From an uncultured Rhodospirillales bacterium (GTDB lineage: Bacteria > Pseudomonadota > Alphaproteobacteria > Acetobacterales > Acetobacteraceae): a stretch of DNA of 44,992 nt. Numbering within the stretch: position 1 is the first letter of the stretch; each line of letters begins with the position of its first letter. Under the pieces are notes generated by a model. The model searched no databases. It saw nothing but the letters and a program-made list of their open reading frames with translations, and was not told where the DNA came from. This document shows positions 16,226 through 24,869 of the stretch, piece by piece. Location: the NCBI GenBank assembly GCA_903835235.1, contig CAILMF010000032.1:1-44992 (forward strand), given 5' to 3'. The position numbers and the translations under genes were made by a program.

Positions 16226-16945
16226 ATGCAGCGCCGCAGCCTGTTGGCCTCGGCCGGTGCCGCGGCCCTTGCAACGCCACGCCGAAGCCGCGCCGCGGAG
16301 CCGGTGGACGTGGTCCTCGTCCTCGCGGTGGACGTCTCCCGCTCCATCGACCCGGACGAGGCACGGTTGCAGCGGGAGGGGTATCGCAGTGCGGTCAGCG
16401 ACGCCAAGGTGGTTGAAGCCATCCGTGGCGGCATGACCGGCGCCATCGCCCTGGCCTATGTGGAATGGGCCGGCGCCGAGTACCAGCGCACCGTGCTGCC
16501 CTGGACCCGCATCGCCAGCCAGCAGGATGCGACGGCCTGGGCCGACCGCCTGGCCGAAGCCCCGCGCGCCTCGCTGTCCTGGACCTCCATCAGCGGCGCG
16601 CTGAAGTACTCCCATCAGGTGATGAACGAAGCCCCGTTCGAGGGCACCCGCCGCGTGATCGATGTCTCCGGCGACGGCGTGAACAACTCCGGCACCTCGG
16701 TCGAGGAAGCGCGGGACCGGGTGGTGGCCGATGGCATCGTCATCAACGGCCTGCCCATCATCAACGACCGCCCAACCTTCGGCCGCATGCCGCCGGTGCC
16801 GCTGGACGAATACTTCCAAGCCAATGTCATCGGCGGCTCCGGCGCCTTCATGATCGTGGCCGAGAACTTCGAGAGTTTCGGCAATGCGGTGAAACGCAAG
16901 CTGATCCGCGAGATCGCGGGGCTGCCGGGGCCCGTATATGGCTGA
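16226..16945 (+). CDS. DUF1194 domain protein (VWA-like, exported)
   Basis: A 239-residue protein with an N-terminal export signal (MQRRSLLASAGAAALA, twin-arginine-like) and a von Willebrand A-type domain. The metal-ion-dependent adhesion site DVSRS is at 36-40, and the later DVSGDGVNNSG matches the DUF1194 signature. Function is unknown; the fold suggests divalent-metal-dependent binding of a partner in the periplasm. It converges on the DUF3775 gene across a tandem repeat array. No operon partner is visible. Confidence 0.85.
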   Translation: MQRRSLLASAGAAALATPRRSRAAEPVDVVLVLAVDVSRSIDPDEARLQREGYRSAVSDAKVVEAIRGGMTGAIALAYVEWAGAEYQRTVLPWTRIASQQDATAWADRLAEAPRASLSWTSISGALKYSHQVMNEAPFEGTRRVIDVSGDGVNNSGTSVEEARDRVVADGIVINGLPIINDRPTFGRMPPVPLDEYFQANVIGGSGAFMIVAENFESFGNAVKRKLIREIAGLPGPVYG

Positions 16946-17042
16946 GCGGCGACGCCAGCCGCCACCCGTTCCGCCATCGCCCGACCTTATCCCCGCCCTG
17001 TCCAAATGCCGCCGGGCCGCGCCTCTCCCGAGGCGTCCGACC

Positions 17043-17261
17043 TTACCGCTGGACGTTCTCCCGCGAGCGTTACCGCTGGACGTTCTCCCGCGAGCCCTAC
17101 CGCCAGAAATCCTCCCGCGAGCCCTACCGCCAGAAATCCTCCCGCGAGCCCTACCGCTCGACATCCTCCCGCAAGCCTTACGGCTCGACGTCCTCCCACG
17201 GGCCTTACCGCTCGACTTCCTCCCGCGAGCGTTACCGCTCGACTTCCTCCCGCGAGCGTTA
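17043..17261. repeat. 27-bp tandem repeat anchored on a stop codon
   Basis: Nine stop triplets on the minus strand (complement of TTA or CTA) occur at exact 27-nt spacing: 17043, 17070, 17097, 17124, 17151, 17178, 17205, 17232 and 17259. The last is the real stop of the DUF3775 gene. The unit on the minus strand is GAGGAAGTCGAGCGGTAA followed by CGCTCGCGG, so each copy repeats the gene's final codons and stop. The array fills most of the 313-nt gap 16946-17258, which holds no gene. Confidence 0.93.
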
Positions 17262-17681
17262 CCGCTCGACTTCCTCGACGCTGAGGCCGAAGGCAGCGAC
17301 GCCCTCGGCCAGCAGGTCGCCCACCATCTCCATGTTGACCAGGTAGGTGCCGGCGTCGCGGCCGATGTTGCGCTCGGCGGCCAGGCGCAGCGCCTCTTCC
17401 CACTCGTCGGGCCCGTAGTCGCCGCGGCCCACCCAGGCCAGCGCGATCAGCGCCGCCTGCTCGTCCTCGTTCAGCTCGTCGATGAAGCTGGCCAGGGTCT
17501 CCTCGGTCAGCGGGTCGGCCTCGTCCTCGGCCGGCGAGGCGTCGCCGGTGGCGTCCTCATCCGACTCCTCCAGATCGAGCTCCTCGATGCCCTGCAAGGC
17601 CCGGGCGCGGTCCACGATGGTCGCCACCGTCACCAGGCTGACCCCCAGGTCAACGTCATCGTCATCCGGTTGCTTGGCCAT
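17259..17681 (-). CDS. DUF3775 domain-containing protein
   Basis: A 140-residue acidic protein of unknown function matching DUF3775. The N-terminal half is Asp/Glu-rich. The conserved part includes FIDELNEDEQAALIALAW, GRGDYGPDEWEEAL and TYLVNMEMVGDLLAEG. ATG 17681 was chosen because GGAG sits 8 nt upstream, whereas the GTG at 17690 overlaps that site. Its last codons (VEEVER) and stop are the seed of the downstream 27-bp array. It is divergent from the small secreted-protein gene at 17831. Confidence 0.85.
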   Translation of the reverse strand: MAKQPDDDDVDLGVSLVTVATIVDRARALQGIEELDLEESDEDATGDASPAEDEADPLTEETLASFIDELNEDEQAALIALAWVGRGDYGPDEWEEALRLAAERNIGRDAGTYLVNMEMVGDLLAEGVAAFGLSVEEVER

Positions 17682-17830
17682 CGGGTCCACTCCGCCGGAG
17701 CGCGCCGGTCCGCTTCCCGCATACGCCGCGGCGCACCCATCGGTTCCGTCGAAAGGCGCGGGAACAGCAAAGGCCCAAGGTGCGTTGCACGATTGTCAGA
17801 ACTGCGCGACCGACCGCAAGGACCCCCTGC

Positions 17831-18214
17831 ATGCGTGCCATCCTCCGCGCCCGACGCCCTGCGCTTCGCCTGTTGGCCCTGGCGATGCTGGCCCTTGGCC
17901 CCACCCTGCCGGCGGCGGCCGAGCCGCTTTCGCCGCAACCGGTGGACGACCCGCTTGGCCTGGTGGTGCCGCTGCCGGGCTGCGGCATGGCCGGCAACGT
18001 GGTCTCCACCCGCCTGCTCCACCGGGTCCGGGCGGGCGCGCCGCCAGCGAAGAAGCACCGACGGCCGGCGGCACGCCGCAGTGAACGCCCGGCCCCGGCG
18101 CAGCGCCAGGCCGCTACCGGCGCCCTGGCCTGGCAGGCGCTGTATGGCTGCGCCGCGGCGGTGCCGGAGGAAGCCGGGGTGGCCGCCGGCGCCCGCCCGC
18201 TGCGGGGAAGCTGA
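17831..18214 (+). CDS. Small secreted hypothetical protein
   Basis: A 127-residue protein without a recognised family. It has a clear signal peptide (RLLALAMLALGPTLPAAAEP, cleavage near AAA-EP), then a Pro/Arg-rich middle and a C-terminal part with two cysteines. ATG 17831 is preceded by AAGGACCCCCTGC, a usable ribosome binding site; an earlier in-frame ATG at 17780 would spoil the signal peptide. Confidence 0.55.
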   Translation: MRAILRARRPALRLLALAMLALGPTLPAAAEPLSPQPVDDPLGLVVPLPGCGMAGNVVSTRLLHRVRAGAPPAKKHRRPAARRSERPAPAQRQAATGALAWQALYGCAAAVPEEAGVAAGARPLRGS

Positions 18215-18280
18215 GCGTGCCGTTTCGCTTGGCGGCGCGCCCCGGGATGCGCCAGGATGCCGCCAAAGAGACGGGAGGCA

Positions 18281-19255
18281 ATGATGCGGCGACGGCAGGC
18301 CCTGGCCTTGGGCATGGCAAGCGTGGTGGCGGGCAGCGCCGCGGCGCAGACGGCGCCTTGGCCCAACAAGCCGCTGCGCATGGTGATCCCCTGGCCGCCC
18401 GGCCAGGCGACGGACCTGATCGGCCGGATCATCGCGCAATGGCTGACCGAGCGCCTGGGCCAGAACGTGGTGCCGGAGAACCGCGGCGGCGCCGGCGGCA
18501 TGATCGGCACCGACGCGGTGGCGAAGTCCCCGCCGGATGGCTACGCGCTGCTCTCTGCCTCGATCGGGCCGATCACCTTCGCGCCGCTGGTCAACCGCCC
18601 GCCCTACAATGTGGAGCGGGAGCTGGCGCCGGTGGTCAGCTTTGGCCTGGCGCCCTACATGCTGCTGGTGCGGCCGAACTTTCCGGCCACCGATGCCCGC
18701 GCCTTCGTGCGGCTGCTGAAGGCCAACCCCGGCAAGTACAGCTATGCGTCGTCGGGCATTGGCGGGGCGCAGCACCTGTTGACCGCGATGTTCCTGGCCC
18801 GCGCCGGGCTGGAGGCGCTGCACGTGCCGTTCCAGGGCAGCGGGCCGGCCATGGCGGCCTTCCTGTCGGATTCCGTGGACTTCGCCATCGAGACCCCGGC
18901 CGCGGCGCTGGCCCTGGTGCGCCAGGGCAGCCTGCGCCCGCTGGGCCAGACCCTGGGCCGGCCGAGCAAGCTGCTGCCGGGCATCCCACCCCTGGCCGAG
19001 GCGGCGGATGTGCCGGGCTACGATATCGGCGGCTGGAACGGGCTGATGGTGCAGGCGGCGACGCCCCGGCCGATCATCGACCGCCTCGTGGCGGAGACCG
19101 AGGCCGGGCTGGCGCGGCCGGAGATGGTGGAACGCTTCGCCCAGCTGGGCATGGAAGTGGGGCCGCGCGGGCCGGAGGCGTACATGGCCATGCTGAAGGG
19201 CCAGTGGGAGATGTTCGGCCCGCTGATCCGGCAGATGGGGATACGGGCGGAGTAG
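18281..19255 (+). CDS. Tripartite tricarboxylate transporter substrate-binding protein (Bug family)
   Basis: A 324-residue periplasmic receptor of the Bug/TctC family, which binds carboxylates such as citrate. It has an Arg-rich signal peptide (MMRRRQALALGMASVVAG), then the family start WPNKPLRMVIPWPPGQATDLIGR, the GGAGGMIGTDAVAKSPPDG loop and YSYASSGIGGAQHL. GGGAGG lies just before ATG 18281, so the upstream ATG at 18257 is less likely. No TctA or TctB gene is in the window, so it is an orphan receptor, as is common for this expanded family. It converges on the dctM gene. Confidence 0.92.
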   Translation: MMRRRQALALGMASVVAGSAAAQTAPWPNKPLRMVIPWPPGQATDLIGRIIAQWLTERLGQNVVPENRGGAGGMIGTDAVAKSPPDGYALLSASIGPITFAPLVNRPPYNVERELAPVVSFGLAPYMLLVRPNFPATDARAFVRLLKANPGKYSYASSGIGGAQHLLTAMFLARAGLEALHVPFQGSGPAMAAFLSDSVDFAIETPAAALALVRQGSLRPLGQTLGRPSKLLPGIPPLAEAADVPGYDIGGWNGLMVQAATPRPIIDRLVAETEAGLARPEMVERFAQLGMEVGPRGPEAYMAMLKGQWEMFGPLIRQMGIRAE

Positions 19256-19299
19256 CGGGCTGGGGGCGCGGTCCGCGCCTGCGGCGGGGGGAGCGGTGG

Positions 19300-19388
19300 C
19301 GTGCCTTTGGCACGTCACGCCGACGGCGTGCCTTCGGCAAAACCTGGACTGAGGCGTGCCTTCGGCACGACGCGGGCTCATGCCCGCG
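19300..19388. terminator. hairpin cluster between convergent genes
   Basis: Two perfect hairpins, CGTGCCTTTGGCACG (19300-19314) and CGTGCCTTCGGCACG (19355-19369), flank a partial copy at 19327. CGCGGGC-TCAT-GCCCGCG follows at 19371-19388. They lie between the Bug receptor gene and dctM and could terminate both. There is no T-run. Confidence 0.5.
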
Positions 19389-19427
19389 CCAGCCGAGCGG
19401 CCGGACGGCCGCGCCGGCGCCTGAGGC

Positions 19428-20849
19428 TTACTTGAACACCGGCGGGGAATCATCCTCGGGCAGGTCGGGCATCGGCACCTCGATGCGGACCGTGGCCGGG
19501 TCCACGCCAGTGCCCTTGTCCAGCCAGTAGGTCACCGACTGCGGCCAGAAGATCACCACCGCCACCAGGATCAGCTGCAACACCACCCAGGGAATGGCGC
19601 CCCAGTAGATGTCGCTGCTCTTCACTTCCTTCGGCGCAATGCCGCGCAGGTAGAACAGCGCGAAGCCGAAGGGCGGGTGCATGAAGCTGGTCTGCATGTT
19701 CACGCAGAGCAGCACGCCGAACCACACCAGGTCGATGCCCAGCTTGGCCGCCACCGGCGCCAGCAGCGGCACCACGATGAAGGCGATCTCGAAGAAGTCG
19801 AGGAAGAAGGCCAGGAAGAAGATGAAGATGTTGACGAAGATCAGGAAGCCGGCCTGGCCGCCGGGCAGGTGGCTCAGCAGGTGCTCGATCCAGAGCGAGC
19901 CATCGACGCCCTGGAACACCAGGGAGAAGACGGTGGAGCCGACCAGGATGAAGATGACCATGGCGGTGATGCGCATGGTCGACTGGGTGGCCTGCCACAG
20001 CAGGGACCAGCTGAAGCGGTTGTTGATGACGGCCAGCACCACCGCGCCCACCGCGCCCATGGCGCCGGCTTCGGTCGGCGTGGCCAGGCCCATGAAGATG
20101 GTGCCCAGCACCAGGAAGATCAGCACGATCGAGGGCACCATGCCCTTCAGCACGCGCCAGATCAGCGGCCAGCCGCGCTGGGTCAGCGCCTCGTCCGGCA
20201 GCGGCGGCACCTTGTGCGGCTGGAAGATGCTGACGCCGACGATGAACAGCACGAACAGCAGCACCTGCAGGATCGAAGGGCCGATGGCGCCGGCGTACAT
20301 GTCGCCGACCGACTTGCCGAGCTGGTCGCCCAGCACGATGAGGACCAGCGAGGGCGGGATGACCTGGGTGATGGTGCCCGACGCCGCGATGACGCCGGTC
20401 GCGATCCGCATGTCGTAGCCGTACTTCATCATGATCGGCAGGCTGATCATGCCCATGGCGATGACCGAGGCGGCCACCGTGCCGGTGATGGCGCCGAGGA
20501 TGGCGCCGACCAGGATGACGGCATAGGCCAGGCCGCCCGGGATCTTGCCGAAGAGCTGCCCGGTGCCCTCAAGCAGGTCCTCGGCCAGGCCGCATCGTTC
20601 AAGTACCGCGCCCATCAGGGTGAAGAACGGGATCGAGAGCAGCAGCTCGTTCGACATGATGCCGAAGATGCGCAGCGGCAGGTTGCCCAGGTAGGCTTCG
20701 GTGAAGAAGCCGAGCTCGATCGACAGGAAGCCGAAGAACAACCCGGTCGCCGCCAGGGAGAAGGTGACCGGAAACCCGATCAGCAGGAAGAGGACCAGCC
20801 CGCCGAACATGACGGGGGGCATGACATCCAGGGTCAGCATGCTCAGCAT
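19428..20849 (-). CDS. TRAP transporter large permease subunit (DctM-like)
   Basis: A 473-residue integral membrane protein with about 12 hydrophobic segments, the Na+-coupled permease of a tripartite ATP-independent periplasmic transporter. Diagnostic stretches include GLVLFLLIGFPVTFSL, LLSIPFFTLMGAVLE, IPPSLVLIVLGDQLG, PTEAGAMGAVGA and MQTSFMHPPFGFALFYL, the last typical of the larger C4-dicarboxylate/mannitol-type branch. The dctQ gene lies 51 nt upstream in the same direction. Transported solute unknown. Confidence 0.93.
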   Translation of the reverse strand: MLSMLTLDVMPPVMFGGLVLFLLIGFPVTFSLAATGLFFGFLSIELGFFTEAYLGNLPLRIFGIMSNELLLSIPFFTLMGAVLERCGLAEDLLEGTGQLFGKIPGGLAYAVILVGAILGAITGTVAASVIAMGMISLPIMMKYGYDMRIATGVIAASGTITQVIPPSLVLIVLGDQLGKSVGDMYAGAIGPSILQVLLFVLFIVGVSIFQPHKVPPLPDEALTQRGWPLIWRVLKGMVPSIVLIFLVLGTIFMGLATPTEAGAMGAVGAVVLAVINNRFSWSLLWQATQSTMRITAMVIFILVGSTVFSLVFQGVDGSLWIEHLLSHLPGGQAGFLIFVNIFIFFLAFFLDFFEIAFIVVPLLAPVAAKLGIDLVWFGVLLCVNMQTSFMHPPFGFALFYLRGIAPKEVKSSDIYWGAIPWVVLQLILVAVVIFWPQSVTYWLDKGTGVDPATVRIEVPMPDLPEDDSPPVFK

Positions 20850-20900
20850 TTTGGGTGTGCTTCCAGCCGGTGCGGGTTGGGGTGGGGAAGGCCGGAACGG

Positions 20901-21449
20901 CTATTGGTCGGGCCGGTGGTATTCCACCACCACCTCGATATCGGGCTTCAGGCCCATGAGCAGGGCGATGCGCTTGATGAGTTCCGAGAAGCCCTGCAGC
21001 GACAGCAGAAAGAAGCCCAGCGGCATCAGCGCCTTGACCGGCCAGCGGATCAGGCCACCGGCGTTGGAGCTGTCCTCATGCCGGATGAAGGCGTCCCAGA
21101 AGAACGGAAAGGTCATCCAGGTCAGCAGCAGGGTGGCCGGCAGCATGAAGCAGATGAAGCCGAACACATCCACCCAGAGCCGGGTGCGTTCGCCCATGTT
21201 GCCGTACAGCAGGTCGACGCGGACATGTTCGTTGCGCAGCAGCGTGTAGCTGGCACCCAGCATGAAGGTGGCGCCGAACAGGTACCACTGCACTTCCAGC
21301 CAGGCATTGGAGGAATAGGAGACGCCGTAGCGGATGAAGGCGTTGCCGGCGGAAATGAAGCAGGCGGCCAGCACGGTGATGTCGGCGATCTTGCCGACAT
21401 AGCCGTTCAACTTGTCGACCACGCGGCTGAAGGCGAGAAAGCCACCCAT
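20901..21449 (-). CDS. TRAP transporter small permease subunit (DctQ-like)
   Basis: A 182-residue protein with four membrane segments. The core is SNAWLEVQWYLFGATFMLGA, followed by YTLLRNEHVRVDLLYG and the C-terminal LMPLGFFLLSLQGFSELIKR, matching DctQ proteins of the FcbT2 type. The start is ATG 21449, preceded by GGGAGGTGTCTGCGT; the longer upstream frame has no good signal. It pairs with the large subunit downstream. The position where a DctP receptor gene is expected holds only a 44-residue ORF. Confidence 0.9.
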   Translation of the reverse strand: MGGFLAFSRVVDKLNGYVGKIADITVLAACFISAGNAFIRYGVSYSSNAWLEVQWYLFGATFMLGASYTLLRNEHVRVDLLYGNMGERTRLWVDVFGFICFMLPATLLLTWMTFPFFWDAFIRHEDSSNAGGLIRWPVKALMPLGFFLLSLQGFSELIKRIALLMGLKPDIEVVVEYHRPDQ

Positions 21450-21518
21450 ACGCAGACACCTCCCAGTGCAGCGGCGGGTGGGGTTGTCTCCCCGGCCCGC
21501 CATACCAAGCCCAGTTGT

Positions 21519-21653
21519 TTAGCGGCGCGGTTCCGGCGCCGGCATGCGGAAGACGGACATGTCGAAGGCGTTCTCCGACAAGATGGCAGGCGTGGCCAGG
21601 ACGACGATGGGGACCGCGGCGGCACCCCCGACGATGAAACGACGGCGATCCAA
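21519..21653 (-). CDS. 44-residue signal-peptide-like small ORF upstream of dctQ
   Basis: An open frame from TTG 21653 to TAA 21519 with AGGAG 7-8 nt before the start. The product begins DRRRFIVGGAAAVPIVVLA, a twin-arginine-type or similar export signal with an alanine-rich core, followed by about 25 residues ending in PAPEPRR. It has no receptor domain. It may be a real tiny exported protein or the remnant of a DctP gene that lost all but its signal peptide. The 235 nt upstream hold no other gene. Confidence 0.45.
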   Translation of the reverse strand: MDRRRFIVGGAAAVPIVVLATPAILSENAFDMSVFRMPAPEPRR

Positions 21654-21888
21654 GAAAACTCTCCTGGCACTGGTTGCAAGTTCGGCCGCAAACGGTTGCG
21701 GCGCAATGCCTGTTCCTAGCGGTGCGCTGGTGTCATGTTAAGTGAATGTTGCAGCCATCCAGCGAATGCATGCCTGCCCTGTGGCGCCTGAGCCAATGGC
21801 CGAGCGGCTGGGTCGGGCTTGCCGGGCCTTCGCAGGGCGCGGCGCCGGGGGTTAAGCTGCGGGCCGTGACGTCCTGGCCGCCCCTATC

Positions 21889-23910
21889 GTGCTGACCGCA
21901 CTCTCCCTGGTGATCGGGGGGCTGCTGCTGCTGGGCCTGGCGGCGGTGCCGCTGGCGCGGCGGCCGGCCGGGGTGCGCGTGGTGCATGGCGGCTGCGTGG
22001 TGGCCTGCCTGCTGCTGGTGGTGCTGGCCGCCTGGGCGCTGCTGGCGGGTGGCGGCGGCGTGCTGGCGCTGCCCTTCGGGCCGCCCTGGGGCCGCGCGCT
22101 GCTGGCGCTGGATGGGCTTTCCGCCTGGTTCCTGCTGCTGCTCGGCGTCACCGGGGCCATTGCCTCGCTTTACGCCATGGCGCATCCGGCGGCGCAGCCC
22201 GGCGCGGTGCCGCCGTTTCCGCTGTTCCTGGCCGGCATGGCGATGGCGGTGGTGGCGGCGGATGCTTTTACCCTGATGTTCGGCTTCGAGCTGATGTCGC
22301 TGGCCAGCTGGGCGCTGGTGGCCGCCGACCACCAGCAGGCGGAAAACCGCCGCGCCGCGCGGCTTTACCTGATGATGGCGGCGCTTTCGGCGGCCTGCCT
22401 GGTGCCGGCCTTCGGGCTGCTGGCCGGGCATGCCGGCGGGTTTTCCTTTGCCGCCCTGCGCGCGGCGCCGCCCACGGGCTGGCTGGCCGGGGGCGTGCTG
22501 CTGCTGGGGCTGCTGGGGGCCGGCGGCAAGGCCGGGTTGGCGCCGCTGCATGTCTGGCTGCCGCTGGCCCACCCGGCCGCGCCCAGCCATGTCTCGGCGC
22601 TGATGTCGGGCGCCATGACTAAGGTGGCGCTGTATGTGCTGGCGCGGCTGCTGCTGGATTTGTGCGGCCCGGCGCAGCCGCTGTGGTGGGGCGTGCCGCT
22701 GCTGGTGGTGGGGGCGTGCACCGCCGTGCTGGGCGCGCTGCGCGCGAACCTGGAAGACGACACCAAGGTGCTGCTGGCGTGCAGCACCATCGAGAATGTC
22801 GGGCTGATCGCCATCGGGTTGGGCCTGGCGCTGGCCTTCCGCGGGGCTGACCTTGGCCCGCTGGCGGCGCTGGCGGCGGGGGCGGCGCTGCTGCACGCGC
22901 TGAACCATGGGGTGTTCAAGACGCTGCTGTTCCTGGTGGCCGGCAGCGTGCTGCACAGCGCCGGCAGCCGGCGGATCGACCGGTTGGGCGGCTTGATCCA
23001 CGCCATGCCGGTGACGGCCGGCTGTGCGCTGGTCGGCATTGCGGCGGCGGCCTCGCTGCCGCCGCTGTCGGGCTTTGCCAGCGAATGGTTGCTGTTGCAG
23101 GCGCTGCTGGCGGGCTGGCGCACCGGGGATATCGGCTTCCAGGTGCTGGCGGCGGCGGGCACCGCACTGGCGGCCATGGCGGCGGCGCTGGCGGCGGCGG
23201 CCATGGTGCGGCTGTTCGGCCTGGTCTTCCTGGGCCGTCCGCGCACCCCGCGCGGCGCCGGCGCGCATGAGGTCGGCCGGCTGGAGCGCTGGGCGCTGAT
23301 CATCCCGGCCGGGCTGACCCTGCTGCTGGGGTTGCTGCCCGGGCCGCTGCTGGGGCTGGCGCAGCCGGCGCTGGTGGCGCTGCTGGGGCCGGCGGCCATG
23401 GCGCCCGCGCGAGGCTTCGCGCTGCTGGGCGGCAATGGGGAGGTGGCGGCCTGGTACCTGCCGCTGGCGCTGCTGCTGGTATTGCTGGTGGCGGGGCTGC
23501 TGGTGGCGCTGGCGGTGCGGGCGCGGTCTCCGCTGGAAACGCGGCGCGGCCCGGTATGGAATTGCGGCTTCATCAACCCGCCGGACTTCCTGCCCTTCGG
23601 CGACCCGCTGAGCCAGCCGACCGCGGGCGGCATTGCCCAGCCGTTGCGGCGGATGCTTGGGACTTCTCTGCTGGGCGCGCGGGAGGCGGTGGACATGCCA
23701 CGCCCGGGCGAGACCCGGGCGGCAGGCTATACCGCCAGCTTCGCCGACCCGGCCTTCGGTTGGCTGGTGCTGCCCGCGGCGCGGCTGCGGGATGCGGTGG
23801 CGGCGCAGTGCGAAAAGCTGCGCGACTTCACCATCCGGCGCTGCCTGTCGCTGGGCTTCGGCACGTTGCTGGCGCTGCTGGCGCTGCTCGCCTGGCTGGA
23901 GGCGCATTGA
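21889..23910 (+). CDS. hyfB: Hydrogenase-4 type membrane subunit HyfB-like (Ehr complex)
   Basis: A 673-residue antiporter-like membrane subunit related to NuoL/M and HyfB, with about 14-16 hydrophobic segments. The conserved acidic helix FGFELMSLASW and the GGKAGLAPLHVWLPLAHP segment, with its channel lysine and histidines, are present, so ion translocation is plausible. The C-terminal WNCGFINPPDFLPFGDPLS is typical of HyfB. It starts with GTG at 21889. Its stop overlaps the next start (TGATG). It is the first gene of a six-subunit operon related to group 4 hydrogenases and complex I. Confidence 0.9.
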   Translation: MLTALSLVIGGLLLLGLAAVPLARRPAGVRVVHGGCVVACLLLVVLAAWALLAGGGGVLALPFGPPWGRALLALDGLSAWFLLLLGVTGAIASLYAMAHPAAQPGAVPPFPLFLAGMAMAVVAADAFTLMFGFELMSLASWALVAADHQQAENRRAARLYLMMAALSAACLVPAFGLLAGHAGGFSFAALRAAPPTGWLAGGVLLLGLLGAGGKAGLAPLHVWLPLAHPAAPSHVSALMSGAMTKVALYVLARLLLDLCGPAQPLWWGVPLLVVGACTAVLGALRANLEDDTKVLLACSTIENVGLIAIGLGLALAFRGADLGPLAALAAGAALLHALNHGVFKTLLFLVAGSVLHSAGSRRIDRLGGLIHAMPVTAGCALVGIAAAASLPPLSGFASEWLLLQALLAGWRTGDIGFQVLAAAGTALAAMAAALAAAAMVRLFGLVFLGRPRTPRGAGAHEVGRLERWALIIPAGLTLLLGLLPGPLLGLAQPALVALLGPAAMAPARGFALLGGNGEVAAWYLPLALLLVLLVAGLLVALAVRARSPLETRRGPVWNCGFINPPDFLPFGDPLSQPTAGGIAQPLRRMLGTSLLGAREAVDMPRPGETRAAGYTASFADPAFGWLVLPAARLRDAVAAQCEKLRDFTIRRCLSLGFGTLLALLALLAWLEAH

Positions 23911-24869
23911 TGGAGACGCTCGGCGGGCTGCTGACCCAGGCGCTGCATGTGATGTTGGTGCTGGTGGCGGCGCCGCTGGTGCTGGGCTGCACCCGCTGGC
24001 TGAAGGCGCGGATGATGGGAAGGCGCGGGGCCTCGCCGTGGCAGCCGGTGCGGGATTTTTCCAAGCTGCTGCGCAAGCGGCCGGTGCTGGCCGAGAACGC
24101 CTCCGCGGTTTCCGAGGTGGCGCCCTATGTCGGCGTGGTCGCCACGCTGGTGGCGGTGGCGATGGTGCCGAGCTTCGCGCAGGGCATGGCTTTCGCGCCG
24201 CTGGGCGACCTGTTGCTGGTGGCGGGCCTGCTGGCGCTGGCCCGGGTGGCGCTGGCGCTGGCGGGCATGGATGTCGGCACCGCCTTCGGTGGCCTCGGCG
24301 CCGCGCGGGAGATGAGCTTTGCCAGTTTTGCCGAGCCGGCCTTGCTGGTCTCGGTGCTGAGCTTCGCCATCCTGGCCGGCAGCACCAACCTGGACCTGGT
24401 GGCCGCCACCTTCCGCGATGGGCAACTGGGGCTGCGGGTTTCCCTGGCGCTGGCCGGCATTGCCATGCTGGCGGTCGCGGTGGCGGAGAATGCGCGAATA
24501 CCGGTGGACAATCCGGCGACGCATCTGGAGCTGACCATGGTGCATGAGGCGATGCTGCTGGAAAGCAGCGGCCGGCACCTGGCGCTGTGGGAGTTTCAGG
24601 CGGCGCTGAAGCTGGAGCTGTGGCTGGCCTTGTTGGCGGCGGTGTTCCTGCCGTTCGGCGCCGCGCCGGCCGGGGCGGGGCCGCTGGCCTGGGCGCTGGG
24701 GCTGGGCGCCTGGCTGGTGAAGATGGCCGGCTTCATCCTGGCGCTGGCGGTGTTTGAAAGCGCCATCGCCAAGATGCGGGTGTTCCGGGTGCCGGAGTTC
24801 CTCGGGGCTGCGCTGCTGCTGGCGCTGCTGGCGGCGGCGCTGCTGTTCGTCTCCACGGGGTTGGCGTGA
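23910..24869 (+). CDS. hyfC: NuoH/HyfC-like membrane subunit
   Basis: A 319-residue membrane protein of the complex I ND1/NuoH family. The loop AENARIPVDNPATHLELTM and the following HEAMLLESSG keep the acidic residues at the interface between the hydrophilic arm and the membrane arm. PWQPVRDFSKLLRK is the typical N-terminal cytoplasmic loop. The start ATG 23910 overlaps the hyfB stop. It links electron transfer in the HyfG-HyfI pair to the ion-pumping subunits. Confidence 0.93.
   Translation: METLGGLLTQALHVMLVLVAAPLVLGCTRWLKARMMGRRGASPWQPVRDFSKLLRKRPVLAENASAVSEVAPYVGVVATLVAVAMVPSFAQGMAFAPLGDLLLVAGLLALARVALALAGMDVGTAFGGLGAAREMSFASFAEPALLVSVLSFAILAGSTNLDLVAATFRDGQLGLRVSLALAGIAMLAVAVAENARIPVDNPATHLELTMVHEAMLLESSGRHLALWEFQAALKLELWLALLAAVFLPFGAAPAGAGPLAWALGLGAWLVKMAGFILALAVFESAIAKMRVFRVPEFLGAALLLALLAAALLFVSTGLA

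Noticed and set aside
19677-21719. 680-residue frame opposite dctM and dctQ
   Set aside because: It lies antisense to two clearly recognisable TRAP genes and is His/Gln/Asp-rich, as expected from G+C-rich shadow frames.
21733-23907. 724-residue frame opposite hyfB
   Set aside because: Gln/Arg/His-rich antisense frame with no family features; hyfB on the plus strand has clear motifs.
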